Source: Bermanella sp. WJH001
GTDB lineage: Bacteria > Pseudomonadota > Gammaproteobacteria > Pseudomonadales > Oceanobacteraceae
Reading direction: 5' to 3'
DNA: 64,000 bases
NCBI RefSeq assembly: GCF_030070105.1
Contig: NZ_JASJOO010000003.1
Coordinates: forward strand, 729,155 to 793,154
The notes under the pieces are model-generated. The model searched no databases and had not been told where the DNA came from. It worked only from the letters and a program-made list of their open reading frames with translations. Positions 28,177 to 37,303 of the stretch are shown here, piece after piece. A program made the position numbers and the translations under genes. Position 1 is the stretch's first letter. Every line of letters begins with the position of its first letter.

Positions 28177-29217
28177 ATGCTTGAACCTAAAAACATCGCC
28201 TTCTTTCGTTTGTCTGCCCTTGGGGATGTGGTGCTTGCCATTCCTATGATTCGTGCCTTGCAAACAGCGTGGCCCGATTGCAAGATTACTTGGATCACAA
28301 GTTCTGCGGTGTATCCGTTATTAGAAGGCCTAGAGGGCGTTGAATTTCTAGTGATTCAAAAGCCACAAAAGATCAAAGACTATCTGTCGTTGCGTAAGCT
28401 TTTTAAGCAATACGAGTTCGATATTTTAATTGCCTCCCAAGCCAGCTTCCGTACCAATCTGATTTATCCACACATTAATGCCAAGCGTAAAATCGGTTTT
28501 GATAATGGCCGCGCTAAAGATTTGCATTCGTGGTTTGTCAAAGAACAAATCCCTGCTGCCGATGAGCATCTAGCCGAAGGTTTTATGGGTTTTGCGAAAT
28601 ATTTAGGTGTGGATACCCCAAAAGCCAAACAAGATTTCGACTGGCAAATTTATACCAGCGAAGAAGATCAAGCCTGGGCAAAACAAACACGCAATAAAGC
28701 AAAATATATCGCTATCAATGCTGCGGCCAGTAAGGCTGAGCGTACTTGGAAAGCGAAACATTATGCTGAGTTAATTGATGCTGCGGTTAAAAAATACGAT
28801 TGCCAAGTGGTGTTAACCGGCGGCCCTGCTGAAAATGAAATTCAACTGGCCCAAGACATTCAAGCACTAGCCAAATCGAACATTGATAACCTGGTGGGTA
28901 AAACCAAACACAAACAAATAGCGGCATTGTTAGGTGAAGTGGATTGTTTGATTGCACCTGATACCGGCCCTACCCATATTGCTGTGGCCATGAATACGCC
29001 GGTTATTGGGCTGTATGCGGTAGCGCGCTCAGGTTTATCAGGCCCATATCAAAATCCTGATTATACGGTGGATGTATACCCAGAAGCGGTTGAGAAATAT
29101 TTAGGCAAACCATATAACGAGGCTGGCTGGCATGAGCGGGTGCATCATGCAGAAGCTATGGACTTGATCAGTGTGGATGTTGTGATGGGGCAGTTGGATA
29201 AAGTATTGAAGGACTAA
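28177..29217 (+). CDS. Glycosyltransferase family 9 (heptosyltransferase-like)
   Basis: A 346-residue cytoplasmic enzyme of the ADP-heptose:LPS heptosyltransferase family, which transfers heptose to the inner core of lipopolysaccharide. Visible motifs are FFRLSALGDVVLAIPMIRAL at the N-terminus, NAAASKAERTWKAKHYAEL and VVLTGGPAENE in the second Rossmann domain, and LIAPDTGPTHIAVAMNTPVIGLY near the sugar-nucleotide site. The open frame reaches 28081 through a TTG, but the ATG at 28177 gives the correct N-terminus. No other lipopolysaccharide gene is adjacent. Confidence 0.88.
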   Translation: MLEPKNIAFFRLSALGDVVLAIPMIRALQTAWPDCKITWITSSAVYPLLEGLEGVEFLVIQKPQKIKDYLSLRKLFKQYEFDILIASQASFRTNLIYPHINAKRKIGFDNGRAKDLHSWFVKEQIPAADEHLAEGFMGFAKYLGVDTPKAKQDFDWQIYTSEEDQAWAKQTRNKAKYIAINAAASKAERTWKAKHYAELIDAAVKKYDCQVVLTGGPAENEIQLAQDIQALAKSNIDNLVGKTKHKQIAALLGEVDCLIAPDTGPTHIAVAMNTPVIGLYAVARSGLSGPYQNPDYTVDVYPEAVEKYLGKPYNEAGWHERVHHAEAMDLISVDVVMGQLDKVLKD

Positions 29218-29224
29218 ACAGACA

Positions 29225-29296
29225 TGTAGGAGGGCGCTTGCGCGCGAAAAGCTTTTTGAGCTTTGAATAATAATCGCGCGCAAGCGCCCTCCCACA
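29225..29296. repeat. REPIN-like inverted repeat
   Basis: Arms at 29225-29247 and 29274-29296 begin TGTAGGAGGGCGCTTGCG and differ by one base. The arm matches the element at 8632-8700. It lies between convergent genes and can act as a terminator hairpin. Confidence 0.8.
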
Positions 29297-29309
29297 GTTT
29301 GAATTTTTT

Positions 29310-29591
29310 TTAATGCTTAGTTTTACTGCCAGGCATGGCATCAAAGATCTTAATGGCTTGCTCGCCTTCATCGCGAATGGCTTTGCCTTCTGGGGTCACG
29401 CGGGTTTGTAGCTCAGCCGCTTTGGCATCGGCGACCATTTCTTCTTCGCTCTTCATCACGTCACGATAATCACAGGCCACGCACTCGCGCACATCACGGC
29501 CTTCTTCGTTTTTATACATCACCAGCTTGTCCATTTCTGAACACTTTGGGCAAACGGCTCCGGCAATAAAACGCTTGGTTGCTTTGAACAT
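29310..29591 (-). CDS. YheV-family putative zinc-ribbon protein
   Basis: A 93-residue protein with CPKC and CVAC pairs separated by about 23 residues (AGAVCPKCSEMDKLVMY and VRECVACDYRD), a zinc ribbon of the DUF2387/YheV type. The ATG at 29591 has GAGAT upstream; a longer frame starts at 29609. The gene lies downstream of prlC in the same direction, with a REPIN between; a similar small gene neighbours prlC in Pseudomonas. The role is unknown. Confidence 0.75.
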   Translation of the reverse strand: MFKATKRFIAGAVCPKCSEMDKLVMYKNEEGRDVRECVACDYRDVMKSEEEMVADAKAAELQTRVTPEGKAIRDEGEQAIKIFDAMPGSKTKH

Positions 29592-29672
29592 GGCGATCTC
29601 AATGGTCATGGTAATTGTCCGCCATTATAGCGGATTGAAAAATGGGTGTCAGATGTTAAGCACGTAACAATT

Positions 29673-29819
29673 TGTACGAGTCGAGCCCTGCTCGCGATCT
29701 CAAAAGCTTAATTAATCGTTTAAAGAAAAGAGGGTGAATACATTAATTCCTGGATTCACCACCTAAACCTAAAGCATAAAATGAGTGTTTGGTCTCGCGA
29801 GCAGGGCTCGACTCCTACA
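29673..29819. repeat. Second-type REPIN-like inverted repeat
   Basis: Arms at 29673-29697 and 29795-29819 read TGTAGGAGTCGAGCCCTG on the inside strand, with one mismatch, and enclose 97 bases. They share TGTAGGAG and GCGA ends with the other REPINs but have a different middle, so this is a sister family. Confidence 0.75.
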
Positions 29820-29827
29820 TTTGAATA

Positions 29828-31882
29828 TTAAGCCGCTTTAATCCCAGAATGGCGCAGTAAAGGCTGCACACTTGGCTTGCGTCCACGGAAGTTTTCAAAC
29901 AACACTGCTGCATCGTCTTCGCCACCACGGCTTAGAATTTCATTAAAGAAAGACGCACCTGTGTCTTTATTAAAAATGCCTTCTTCTTCAAAACGGCTAA
30001 AGGCATCGGCGCTTAATACTTCTGCCCATTTGTAGCTGTAATAACCCGCCGCGTAGCCGCCGGCAAAGATGTGACTAAAGCTGTGCTGGAAGCGGTTAAA
30101 TTCAGGGGCTTTCACCACAGCGACTTTTTCACGTACGTTGTTTAATACAGCCTGAATGGGTTGTGGGTTTTCTGGGTTGTATTCAAGGTGCATTTTAAAA
30201 TCAAACAAAGAAAACTCTAACTGGCGCATCATCATCATGGCGTTCTGAAAGTGTTTAGCCGCGAGCATCTTATCTAATAAGTCTTTTGGTAATGGCTCAC
30301 CGGTTTCAACATGGCCGGTAATAAACGCCAAAGCTTCAGGCTCCCAGCACCAGTTTTCTAAGAACTGACTTGGTAATTCAACCGCATCCCAAGCCACACC
30401 GTTAATGCCACTGACAGCAGCTGTGTTTACCTTGGTGAGCATGTGATGAATGCCATGACCAAATTCATGGAATAAGGTAGTCAGTTCATCGTGGGTTAAT
30501 AATGCTGGTTGGTCGCCCACTGGGGCGGTGAAATTACACACAAGGTAAGCCACCGGGATTTGCTGTTCGCCATTGGCTTTGGTGCGACGCACTCGGCATT
30601 CGTCCATCCACGCGCCGCCACGTTTTTTTGCCCGCGCGTATAAATCAAAATAAAATTGCGCCACTAACTGGCCATCTTTTTTGATGCTGAATAATTGTGC
30701 GTCAGGGTGGTAAAGGTCGCCATTTTCAACGCAGGCTTCAGTGTCTTCTTCAATGGTCACATCAAATAATCGTTGAGCCACTTCGAACAAACCCGCCAGT
30801 ACCTTGGGGGCAGGTAGGTACGGGCGGATTTCTTCTTGGCTGACACTGTAGCGAGCTTGTTTAAGCTTTTCGCCGTAATAGGTCACATCCCATGGATGTA
30901 ATTCATTATTAGGGATTTGCTCTTTTGCAAAGGCGGTGAGTTCTGCGTATTCGGCTTCAGCTTGTGCTTTTGATTTCACTGCAAGGTCTTCTAAAAAGCC
31001 CACCACTTGCTCAGGTGTTTCGGCCATTTTGCTGGCCAGTGAATAATGGGCATAACTTTCAAAACCTAATAAGTTAGCCAGTTCATGACGTAATTTTAAA
31101 ATCTCAGCCATATTGTCAGAGTTATCAAATTCACCGGCATTGGGGCCTTGGTCTGAGGCGCGAGTGGCAAAGGCCGTGTACATTTCTTCGCGCAACTCAC
31201 GGTTATCGCAGTACGTCATCACCGGCAAATAACACGGGAAATCTAGGGTTAATAAATAGCCCTCTTGCTCATGGGCTTTTGCGGTTTGTGCAAAGCCCGC
31301 TAATGAGCTTTCAGGTACACCTGCAAGCTCATCTTTGTTGCTAATTAATTTTTGCCATTTGTTGGTGGCGTCTAATACGTTTTCACCAAATTTGCTTGAA
31401 AGCTCACTTAGGCGCGATTTAATTTCACCGTAGCGTTTCTTCTTGTCGTCAGCCAAGTCGACACCTGCTAAATGAAAGTCACGCAACGCGTTGTTAATGG
31501 CTTTTTGTTGAGCTTTATTGAGGGTGCCGAATTCAGGGCTATCTTTAATGGCTTGATAAGCTTGTTGTAAATCTTTGTTTTGGCCCACTTCAGTGCCGTA
31601 AGCGGATAGCTTTGGCAAGCACGCATTGTAGGCGCTACGCAGCTCATCGCTATTCATGACACTGTTCAAATGACTCACTGGGCTCCACGCTTTACTTAAT
31701 GTGTCGTCGAGCTCTTCCAGTACTTCAACCAAGCTTGCCCAGCTAGGATTCGCTTGCTGGCTTAAGGTTTTGATGGCCTCAAGGTTTGCGTCTAAGTGTT
31801 TGCTGATGGCGGCTTCAATTTCATCCACAGGGATTTCATTAAATTTAGGTAACGCTTGGGGATTGTTAAGTGTCTGTGTCAT
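29828..31882 (-). CDS. prlC: Oligopeptidase A
   Basis: Cytoplasmic zinc metallopeptidase of family M3 that degrades short peptides, including cleaved signal peptides. The catalytic motif HEFGH lies near residues 472-476, with FHEFGHGIHHMLTKVN around it. The length of 684 from ATG 31882 fits OpdA; two further ATG codons upstream (31891, 31906) are possible starts but have no better ribosome binding site. It is divergent from the gamma-carbonic-anhydrase-like gene, as in Pseudomonas. Confidence 0.93.
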   Translation of the reverse strand: MTQTLNNPQALPKFNEIPVDEIEAAISKHLDANLEAIKTLSQQANPSWASLVEVLEELDDTLSKAWSPVSHLNSVMNSDELRSAYNACLPKLSAYGTEVGQNKDLQQAYQAIKDSPEFGTLNKAQQKAINNALRDFHLAGVDLADDKKKRYGEIKSRLSELSSKFGENVLDATNKWQKLISNKDELAGVPESSLAGFAQTAKAHEQEGYLLTLDFPCYLPVMTYCDNRELREEMYTAFATRASDQGPNAGEFDNSDNMAEILKLRHELANLLGFESYAHYSLASKMAETPEQVVGFLEDLAVKSKAQAEAEYAELTAFAKEQIPNNELHPWDVTYYGEKLKQARYSVSQEEIRPYLPAPKVLAGLFEVAQRLFDVTIEEDTEACVENGDLYHPDAQLFSIKKDGQLVAQFYFDLYARAKKRGGAWMDECRVRRTKANGEQQIPVAYLVCNFTAPVGDQPALLTHDELTTLFHEFGHGIHHMLTKVNTAAVSGINGVAWDAVELPSQFLENWCWEPEALAFITGHVETGEPLPKDLLDKMLAAKHFQNAMMMMRQLEFSLFDFKMHLEYNPENPQPIQAVLNNVREKVAVVKAPEFNRFQHSFSHIFAGGYAAGYYSYKWAEVLSADAFSRFEEEGIFNKDTGASFFNEILSRGGEDDAAVLFENFRGRKPSVQPLLRHSGIKAA

Positions 31883-32004
31883 GGTTGCCATCGGTGATTG
31901 ATTCATTAAAGTGTCTAACTTAACAAGGTTGGGTCGCTTAGCGCATTTTCAAGGTATGCACAGTGAAATGGCGTTAAAAGGGTAATAGATTTAAGGGAAA
32001 CGTC

Positions 32005-32550
32005 ATGAGTGCAATTCGCAGTTTTAAAGGCATGCAGCCCAAGCTTGGGCAAAAGGTATTCATCGATAATAGTGCGGTTGTCATTGGGGATGTGGTTTTG
32101 GGTGATGATGCATCGGTATGGCCTAATACCGTGATTCGTGGCGACATGCACAGTATCAAAATTGGCGCGCGCTGCAGTATTCAAGATGGCTCAATTTTAC
32201 ACATCACTCACGCTAGTGATTACAACCCTGGGGGCTATCCGCTCATTTTGGGGGATGATGTCACGGTTGGCCACATGGCTATGTTGCATGGCTGCACCAT
32301 TGGTAATCAGGTTTTGATTGGTATGCAGGCCATGGTGATGGATGGTGCCATTATTGAAGATCAAGTGGTGCTCGGTGCTGGCTCGTTAGTCCCTCCAGGT
32401 AAAACCCTAAAAAGCGGCCACCTTTATGTGGGACGACCAGCCAAGGCTATTCGAGAGCTTAACGATAAAGAGCTAAGTTACTTTAAATATACCGCAGCCA
32501 ACTATGTAAAATTGAAGGATGAATATTTAGCTGAACCACAAATAAGCTAA
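32005..32550 (+). CDS. Gamma-class carbonic anhydrase-like hexapeptide protein
   Basis: A 181-residue left-handed beta-helix protein of the YrdA/PaaY group. Hexapeptide repeats run through the protein, with IRGDMHSIKIGARCSIQDGS, HITH and VGHMAMLHGCTIGN; the three histidines of the gamma-carbonic-anhydrase metal site correspond to HITH and GHxxxLHG. Many such proteins show little or no anhydrase activity, so the reaction is not certain. It is divergent from prlC with 122 bases between. Confidence 0.82.
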   Translation: MSAIRSFKGMQPKLGQKVFIDNSAVVIGDVVLGDDASVWPNTVIRGDMHSIKIGARCSIQDGSILHITHASDYNPGGYPLILGDDVTVGHMAMLHGCTIGNQVLIGMQAMVMDGAIIEDQVVLGAGSLVPPGKTLKSGHLYVGRPAKAIRELNDKELSYFKYTAANYVKLKDEYLAEPQIS

Positions 32551-32676
32551 TGGCTTGGCACTTTTGATGTGAACCAGTGTTCATAACGGCCAGCTAATGC
32601 CATCAACCTATTACAATCTTCAGTATGTTTGTTAAGGTGCTGTTTTAGGAAATCGCCTTAGTGTTCAGGATGAACC

Positions 32677-33522
32677 ATGTCACAAGCAATTATTATATTT
32701 TGCTTGGTAATGTGTCTGTTATTACCAAGTCTGCTTTATGCAAAAGAACAACTCTCTCCAATTGTTTTAGCTAAGCACTTTACCGGTGCCATGCAAAGCC
32801 CTTCTTACTGGACCAGTGAGAAGTTGGATGGCATTCGCTGTTATTGGGATGGTAAAAACCTGCTGACCCGCAATGGCAATATTATTCAGGCCCCAAAATG
32901 GTTTACACAGGCGTTACCCGCGCAAGCGTTAGATGGCGAGTTATGGGCCGGGCGCGGTGGATATCAAACGGTAACCAAAATAGTATTAGATGCGACCCCT
33001 GATGATGCCCAATGGCGAAAAATTAGTTATCAAGTATTTGACCTACCTCAAAGCAGCGCTCCATTCGAATCGCGCCAACAATCACTTAAATTATTATTAG
33101 AAAAAAATACGGCCCCCCATGTGCAATGGGTTAAACAAACCAAGCTTGAAAGTTTAGTTGCAATAGAAAAAACCTTAGCATCAATTGTTGATCAAGGTGG
33201 CGAAGGGTTAATGTTACGTACACCAGGCAGTTTGTATGAAACCGGTCGAAGTGAGCATTTGTTAAAACTAAAAGTCCGACAAGACAGCGAAGCTCGTGTC
33301 ATTGCTTATCAAGCAGGTCGTGGTAAATATGAAAATATGTTGGGCGCTGTTTGGGTAGAGTTAGAAAACGGTAAGATGTTTAAAATTGGCACGGGCTTTA
33401 GTGACAACGAGCGTAAAAATCCACCGCCTATTGGTAGTGATATTACGTTTTCCCATCAGGGTTTTACTGAAAAAGGTTTGCCAAGGTTTGCAAGTTTTGA
33501 GCGTATAAAAAATAAAGAATAA
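32677..33522 (+). CDS. Exported ATP-dependent DNA ligase (LigE/Lig B type)
   Basis: A 281-residue minimal ATP-dependent ligase with a signal peptide (about residues 1-22, ending LLYAKE). Motif I is SEKLDGIRC with Lys49 as the adenylated residue, motif III is YQVFDLP, motif IV is EGLMLR, and motif V is LLKLKV; a short OB domain follows. It lacks extra DNA-binding domains, like the periplasmic Lig E enzymes of proteobacteria. The location suggests repair of incoming or extracellular DNA. Confidence 0.88.
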   Translation: MSQAIIIFCLVMCLLLPSLLYAKEQLSPIVLAKHFTGAMQSPSYWTSEKLDGIRCYWDGKNLLTRNGNIIQAPKWFTQALPAQALDGELWAGRGGYQTVTKIVLDATPDDAQWRKISYQVFDLPQSSAPFESRQQSLKLLLEKNTAPHVQWVKQTKLESLVAIEKTLASIVDQGGEGLMLRTPGSLYETGRSEHLLKLKVRQDSEARVIAYQAGRGKYENMLGAVWVELENGKMFKIGTGFSDNERKNPPPIGSDITFSHQGFTEKGLPRFASFERIKNKE

Positions 33523-33546
33523 TTAAAAAATCAGATTCATAAAAAA

Positions 33547-33575
33547 AGCGGCCATCAGTTAGCCGCTTCTTTTAT
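33547..33575. terminator. Bidirectional terminator
   Basis: GCGGC (33548-33552) and GCCGC (33562-33566) form the stem, with seven A before it and TTCTTTTATT after it, between convergent genes. Confidence 0.75.
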
Positions 33576-33593
33576 TGTGTAAAATATTGAGCG

Positions 33594-34232
33594 TTAGCTT
33601 AGCGCCCATTCAATGCCAGCGGCTTTTCCCATGCATGGCCACTCTTGCCAAATAGATGTGGTATTGCCTTTTTCTTGTTTAACAAAATCTTTAAATTCAT
33701 CACTTTCATAGTGACGCTCTGCAGGCATCATTTTATTTACAGTGTTATAAACTAAAGCATCTAAACGATTAGCGAGATCCTCTCCTACAAGTTGATGGGC
33801 AACCACGTTGGCCAACGTCATATCCCATGGGATAAGTGGCATGCCAACGCGACTAATGTAACGGTCATTTACTTCTTCGAATAATCGATGTGCCAAATAG
33901 GCTTCATCCATCATAGCCATTAAGCCTACGTGATGGTTAGGCAAACTTGGTGGGGAAATAAAATATCTTTCAGCAATGCGTAAAAATGGAAAAACATGAT
34001 TTTCAATGCCGGCTTTTTGCGATGCCTCTTTTAGGGCGTCTAGGAATTCCGGTACATGATGAATGTAGTCCATGGCAAACTTTTTAAGAGATTCTAGTTC
34101 GTTATCTTTTTCGATTTTTAAACGATCAGGTAAAGTTTCAATATGAAACTTTAAGTGGCGTTCTAAGCAGTGTGTCCGTTCTTCGTGATAAAAGGCGTTG
34201 CTAATAATGGAGCGTAATGTACCGACTCGCAT
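33594..34232 (-). CDS. Conserved-looking hypothetical protein
   Basis: A 212-residue cytoplasmic protein starting MRVGTLRSIISNAFYHEER, with GGAGACAAC upstream. It has no signal peptide or membrane helix and is rich in His, Glu and aromatic residues (for example PNHHVGLMAMMDEAYLAHRL and IPWDMTLANVVAHQLVGED). These could bind metal, but I do not recognise the family. The preceding 273-base gap (34233-34505) is AT-rich and shows no gene. Confidence 0.6.
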   Translation of the reverse strand: MRVGTLRSIISNAFYHEERTHCLERHLKFHIETLPDRLKIEKDNELESLKKFAMDYIHHVPEFLDALKEASQKAGIENHVFPFLRIAERYFISPPSLPNHHVGLMAMMDEAYLAHRLFEEVNDRYISRVGMPLIPWDMTLANVVAHQLVGEDLANRLDALVYNTVNKMMPAERHYESDEFKDFVKQEKGNTTSIWQEWPCMGKAAGIEWALS

Positions 34233-34505
34233 TGTTGTCTCCTTGCAAACAGGTGGCTTAGATTAAGGGCCTAATTTGCTAATGCTTTTTTAGTTTTTAT
34301 TGTTGGATTTATTCTTTTTATTGTTCCCAGTTGGCGCGTTTAAGTTACGGAAATTAAGCACATTTCACAACGGTAATTGCGCCAGTTTTTAGAAGATAAA
34401 TCCATAAAAATTAAGCTGTCATTCTTTTTTATTGTTAGCACCGAGTTGATGCATTAAAGACTAGTACAGGATAAATAGAATGCGAGAAAAAAGGGCGCAA
34501 TAGCG

Positions 34506-35813
34506 TCATTTTGTGAGATTGTTGGCATTGTACTGCATGATTTTAGGCAGTACCGCTAACTGCCAAATTGCACGGCCAATTAAGAAGGCAAACAGAGCAA
34601 GCCACAAGCCGTGAATGGGCCACTGATCAAGGAAATGCTGAAGAGGTAAAAATAAAACAAATAAAGCAAATAATACGCTGTCACGCATGGCTTTACCTGC
34701 AGCCAAGCCGATGAAAATCCCATCTAGCCAATAACACGCAAAACCCGCCAAAGGTAAAAAAATTAACCAATAATGCAGCTGATCTAAAATCCCTAGTACA
34801 TCTTCTTGGCTGGTCAATAAATTAACAATAGGGCCATTGGCTATCCATAATGCGAACGAAAAACCTAAAGCAAACATAAAAGACCAAATACCACTGGCGC
34901 TAATCACACGTTTGATTCGCATTATATTTTTGTCTGCCAGTGCTTTACCTACTAACGATTCTGATGCGATGGCAAAGCCGTCGAGGGCATTACTAATAAA
35001 CATAAGTAAGTTGATTAAAATAGCATTCGCACTTAGCAGTGCCGTGCTGTGTTGTGCCCCCTTGCTCATAAAAAATGCAAAGGCAAACAGCAAGAAAAAA
35101 GTACGAATGAATAGTTGAATATTCAGTTTTAAAAACCCGCTAAAAAACGATTTTGCAAACGCAAAAGAATGGGTATTAAACAGTTGAGGTTTGATGAAAT
35201 ATAAAGCCAATAACAACTGGGTGCTCTCAGCAATGTTACTGGCGTAAGCTACGCCTTCACTGTTTAGTTGAAAACTGTAAACAAAAATATAATTTAAAAC
35301 CCCATTAAGAATATTAGTGCAAACTAATATGACTAGCGTAGCTTGGGTTCGACCTAATCCAATGAGATAACCCAGTGCCACGTAATTAAGTAACGTCACC
35401 GGTGCGAAATAAAATCGAATACTAAGATAGCGTTCGCTTAATGGGGTGATATCAGCAACCGCATCAACTAAGTTGAGCATCAGGCTAATGAGTGGTTGAG
35501 CAAGGAGTATCAATCCCATGCCAATGGCCACCGCTAAGATCACAGCACTTTGCAACACGCCATTGAGTGGTAACGGCTGCTGGTAGTGTTTGGCCACCAT
35601 GGCGGTTGTGCCCATGCGCAAAAAGGCAAAACTCCAAAATACAAACGTGAATAAACTGGTGCCCATGGCCACGGCGGCTAGATAGCGACTGTCACCTAAA
35701 TGCCCAAGAATGGCCGTATCGACTAACCCCAATAAAGGCACCGAAACATTTGATAGCATCACGGGAATTGCTAGCTGCCAAAGTTGTCTGTGTATGTGAG
35801 TTGATGTGTTCAA
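34506..35813 (-). CDS. MATE-family efflux transporter (DinF subgroup)
   Basis: A 435-residue multidrug and toxic-compound exporter with 12 predicted transmembrane segments in two homologous halves. The first helix region LAIPVMLSNVSVPLLGLVDTAILGHLG is the DinF-type MATE signature with the cation-site aspartate. Transport of organic cations in exchange for H+ or Na+ is the family role. It is divergent from the SCO1-like gene and has no neighbouring regulator. Confidence 0.9.
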   Translation of the reverse strand: MNTSTHIHRQLWQLAIPVMLSNVSVPLLGLVDTAILGHLGDSRYLAAVAMGTSLFTFVFWSFAFLRMGTTAMVAKHYQQPLPLNGVLQSAVILAVAIGMGLILLAQPLISLMLNLVDAVADITPLSERYLSIRFYFAPVTLLNYVALGYLIGLGRTQATLVILVCTNILNGVLNYIFVYSFQLNSEGVAYASNIAESTQLLLALYFIKPQLFNTHSFAFAKSFFSGFLKLNIQLFIRTFFLLFAFAFFMSKGAQHSTALLSANAILINLLMFISNALDGFAIASESLVGKALADKNIMRIKRVISASGIWSFMFALGFSFALWIANGPIVNLLTSQEDVLGILDQLHYWLIFLPLAGFACYWLDGIFIGLAAGKAMRDSVLFALFVLFLPLQHFLDQWPIHGLWLALFAFLIGRAIWQLAVLPKIMQYNANNLTK

Positions 35814-35920
35814 CAGGCACCCTGTTTTGTATTGAAAGGCTTGAGCAATGACTGGATTAAAAAAGCGCTACATATCTGCAGCGGTTATTGGCATCATGGC
35901 ATGACAAATTGGAGAGCATT

Positions 35921-36484
35921 ATGCGTCAGCACTTATTGATTGTCTTGTGGACATTTTTGTTGGTATTAGCCGGTTGCAGTGAGTCGTTGCCTGAGAGTTA
36001 TCAGCCTTTACCCCAGAGTATTAAGCTCTCTGGTGTGAACTTGTACGACCAAAACGGGCAAACCATCCATGAACAAAGCCTAGAAGGTAAATGGAGTTTA
36101 GTCTTCTTTGGTTATACCTATTGCCCAGATGTATGCCCAACCACACTGGCCGAGCTTAACCGAGTGGCGAGCAAGGTCACCAGTGAGCAGTTACAGGTGG
36201 TTTTGGTATCGGTGGATCCAGAACGTGATAACCCAGAGCAGCTTAAAAACTACATTGAGTACTTTAACCCTAGGTTTCAGGCTTGGAGCGGCGAAACAAA
36301 CAATATAGAAATGCTTGCACGGCAATTACATATCTTTTTTCAAAAGCAGCCCCATGGCGAAAGCTACTTAATGGATCACAGCTCTCAAGTGGTGTTAGTG
36401 AACCCACAGGGTGAATACGAAGGCTTTTTTACCGCACCACTTAAACCGCAAGAAATGAGTGATTACTTAAACAGTAAAATTTAA
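35921..36484 (+). CDS. SCO1/SenC-family copper lipoprotein
   Basis: A 187-residue thioredoxin-fold lipoprotein. ATG 35921 with GGAGAG upstream starts the signal ending VLAGC (lipidated Cys17). The copper site is the CPDVC pair within GYTYCPDVCPTTL plus the distant histidine in LMDHSSQVVLV, as in Sco proteins that deliver copper to the CuA centre of cytochrome oxidase. No oxidase genes are in the window. It converges with znuB. Confidence 0.88.
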   Translation: MRQHLLIVLWTFLLVLAGCSESLPESYQPLPQSIKLSGVNLYDQNGQTIHEQSLEGKWSLVFFGYTYCPDVCPTTLAELNRVASKVTSEQLQVVLVSVDPERDNPEQLKNYIEYFNPRFQAWSGETNNIEMLARQLHIFFQKQPHGESYLMDHSSQVVLVNPQGEYEGFFTAPLKPQEMSDYLNSKI

Positions 36485-36507
36485 GCAAACATGATTATCA
36501 AAGCCGT

Positions 36508-37302
36508 TTATGCAGACGGCTTTAATAATCGGTAGCCACTTTGGCTCAGTAAAAAGAAAAATGCACTGGTCAGCACAATGCTCGGCCCAGCCGGGGTATC
36601 AAAGAAGTAAGATAAACCAAGCCCCATGGCCACAGCCAGCATACTAATAATGGTGGCTAAGGCGGCCATTTGTTTTGGCCCCTGGCTTAAAGGTCGAGCG
36701 GCTGCTGCCGGAATAATCAGTAGTGCAGTAATGAGTAATACCCCCACTAACTTCATGGCACCGGCGATCACTACCGCCAGTAATACCATGAACAGTAAAC
36801 GCAAACGGGCCACCTGATAACCTTCAACTTGGGCGAGCTCTTCTGACACGCTGGCAGCCAATAAACCTTTCCACATGCGCGATAAAACTAACAAGACCAA
36901 GGCGCTGCCGATGGCCAAGGTGATTAAGTCTTGGCGGTTAACCGCTAATAAATCTCCAAATAAATAAGCATTAATATCAATGCGCACATTGTCCACAAGA
37001 CTTAAAGTTACAAGGCCGGCCGCAAGTGTGGTGTGAGCCATTAAGCCCAATAGGGTATCACTGGGAATAAAGTGCTGGCGCTGCAAACTGGCTAATATCA
37101 ACGCCACAAATACCGCACACAATACGATGGCTAGATTTAATTGCACATCAAACATGAACCCCAAGGTGATGCCCAGCAATGCACTGTGGGCCAAAGTGTC
37201 ACCAAAGTAGGCCATGCGACGCCAAACAATAAAGCTACCCAGCGGCCCGCTCATTAAACTTAATAACCAGCCTGCTAATAGTGAATCCAATAGCCACATC
37301 AT
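36508..37302 (-). CDS. znuB: Zinc ABC transporter, permease ZnuB
   Basis: Inner-membrane permease of the high-affinity zinc importer, 264 residues with about eight hydrophobic helices and MSGPLGSFIVWRRMAYFGDTLAHSALLG, the family signature. The start is the first ATG of an ATGATG pair at 37302, one base after the znuC stop codon; longer readings upstream come from overlap with znuC. It is the second gene of the znuCB unit. Confidence 0.93.
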   Translation of the reverse strand: MMWLLDSLLAGWLLSLMSGPLGSFIVWRRMAYFGDTLAHSALLGITLGFMFDVQLNLAIVLCAVFVALILASLQRQHFIPSDTLLGLMAHTTLAAGLVTLSLVDNVRIDINAYLFGDLLAVNRQDLITLAIGSALVLLVLSRMWKGLLAASVSEELAQVEGYQVARLRLLFMVLLAVVIAGAMKLVGVLLITALLIIPAAAARPLSQGPKQMAALATIISMLAVAMGLGLSYFFDTPAGPSIVLTSAFFFLLSQSGYRLLKPSA

Positions 37303-37303
37303 A

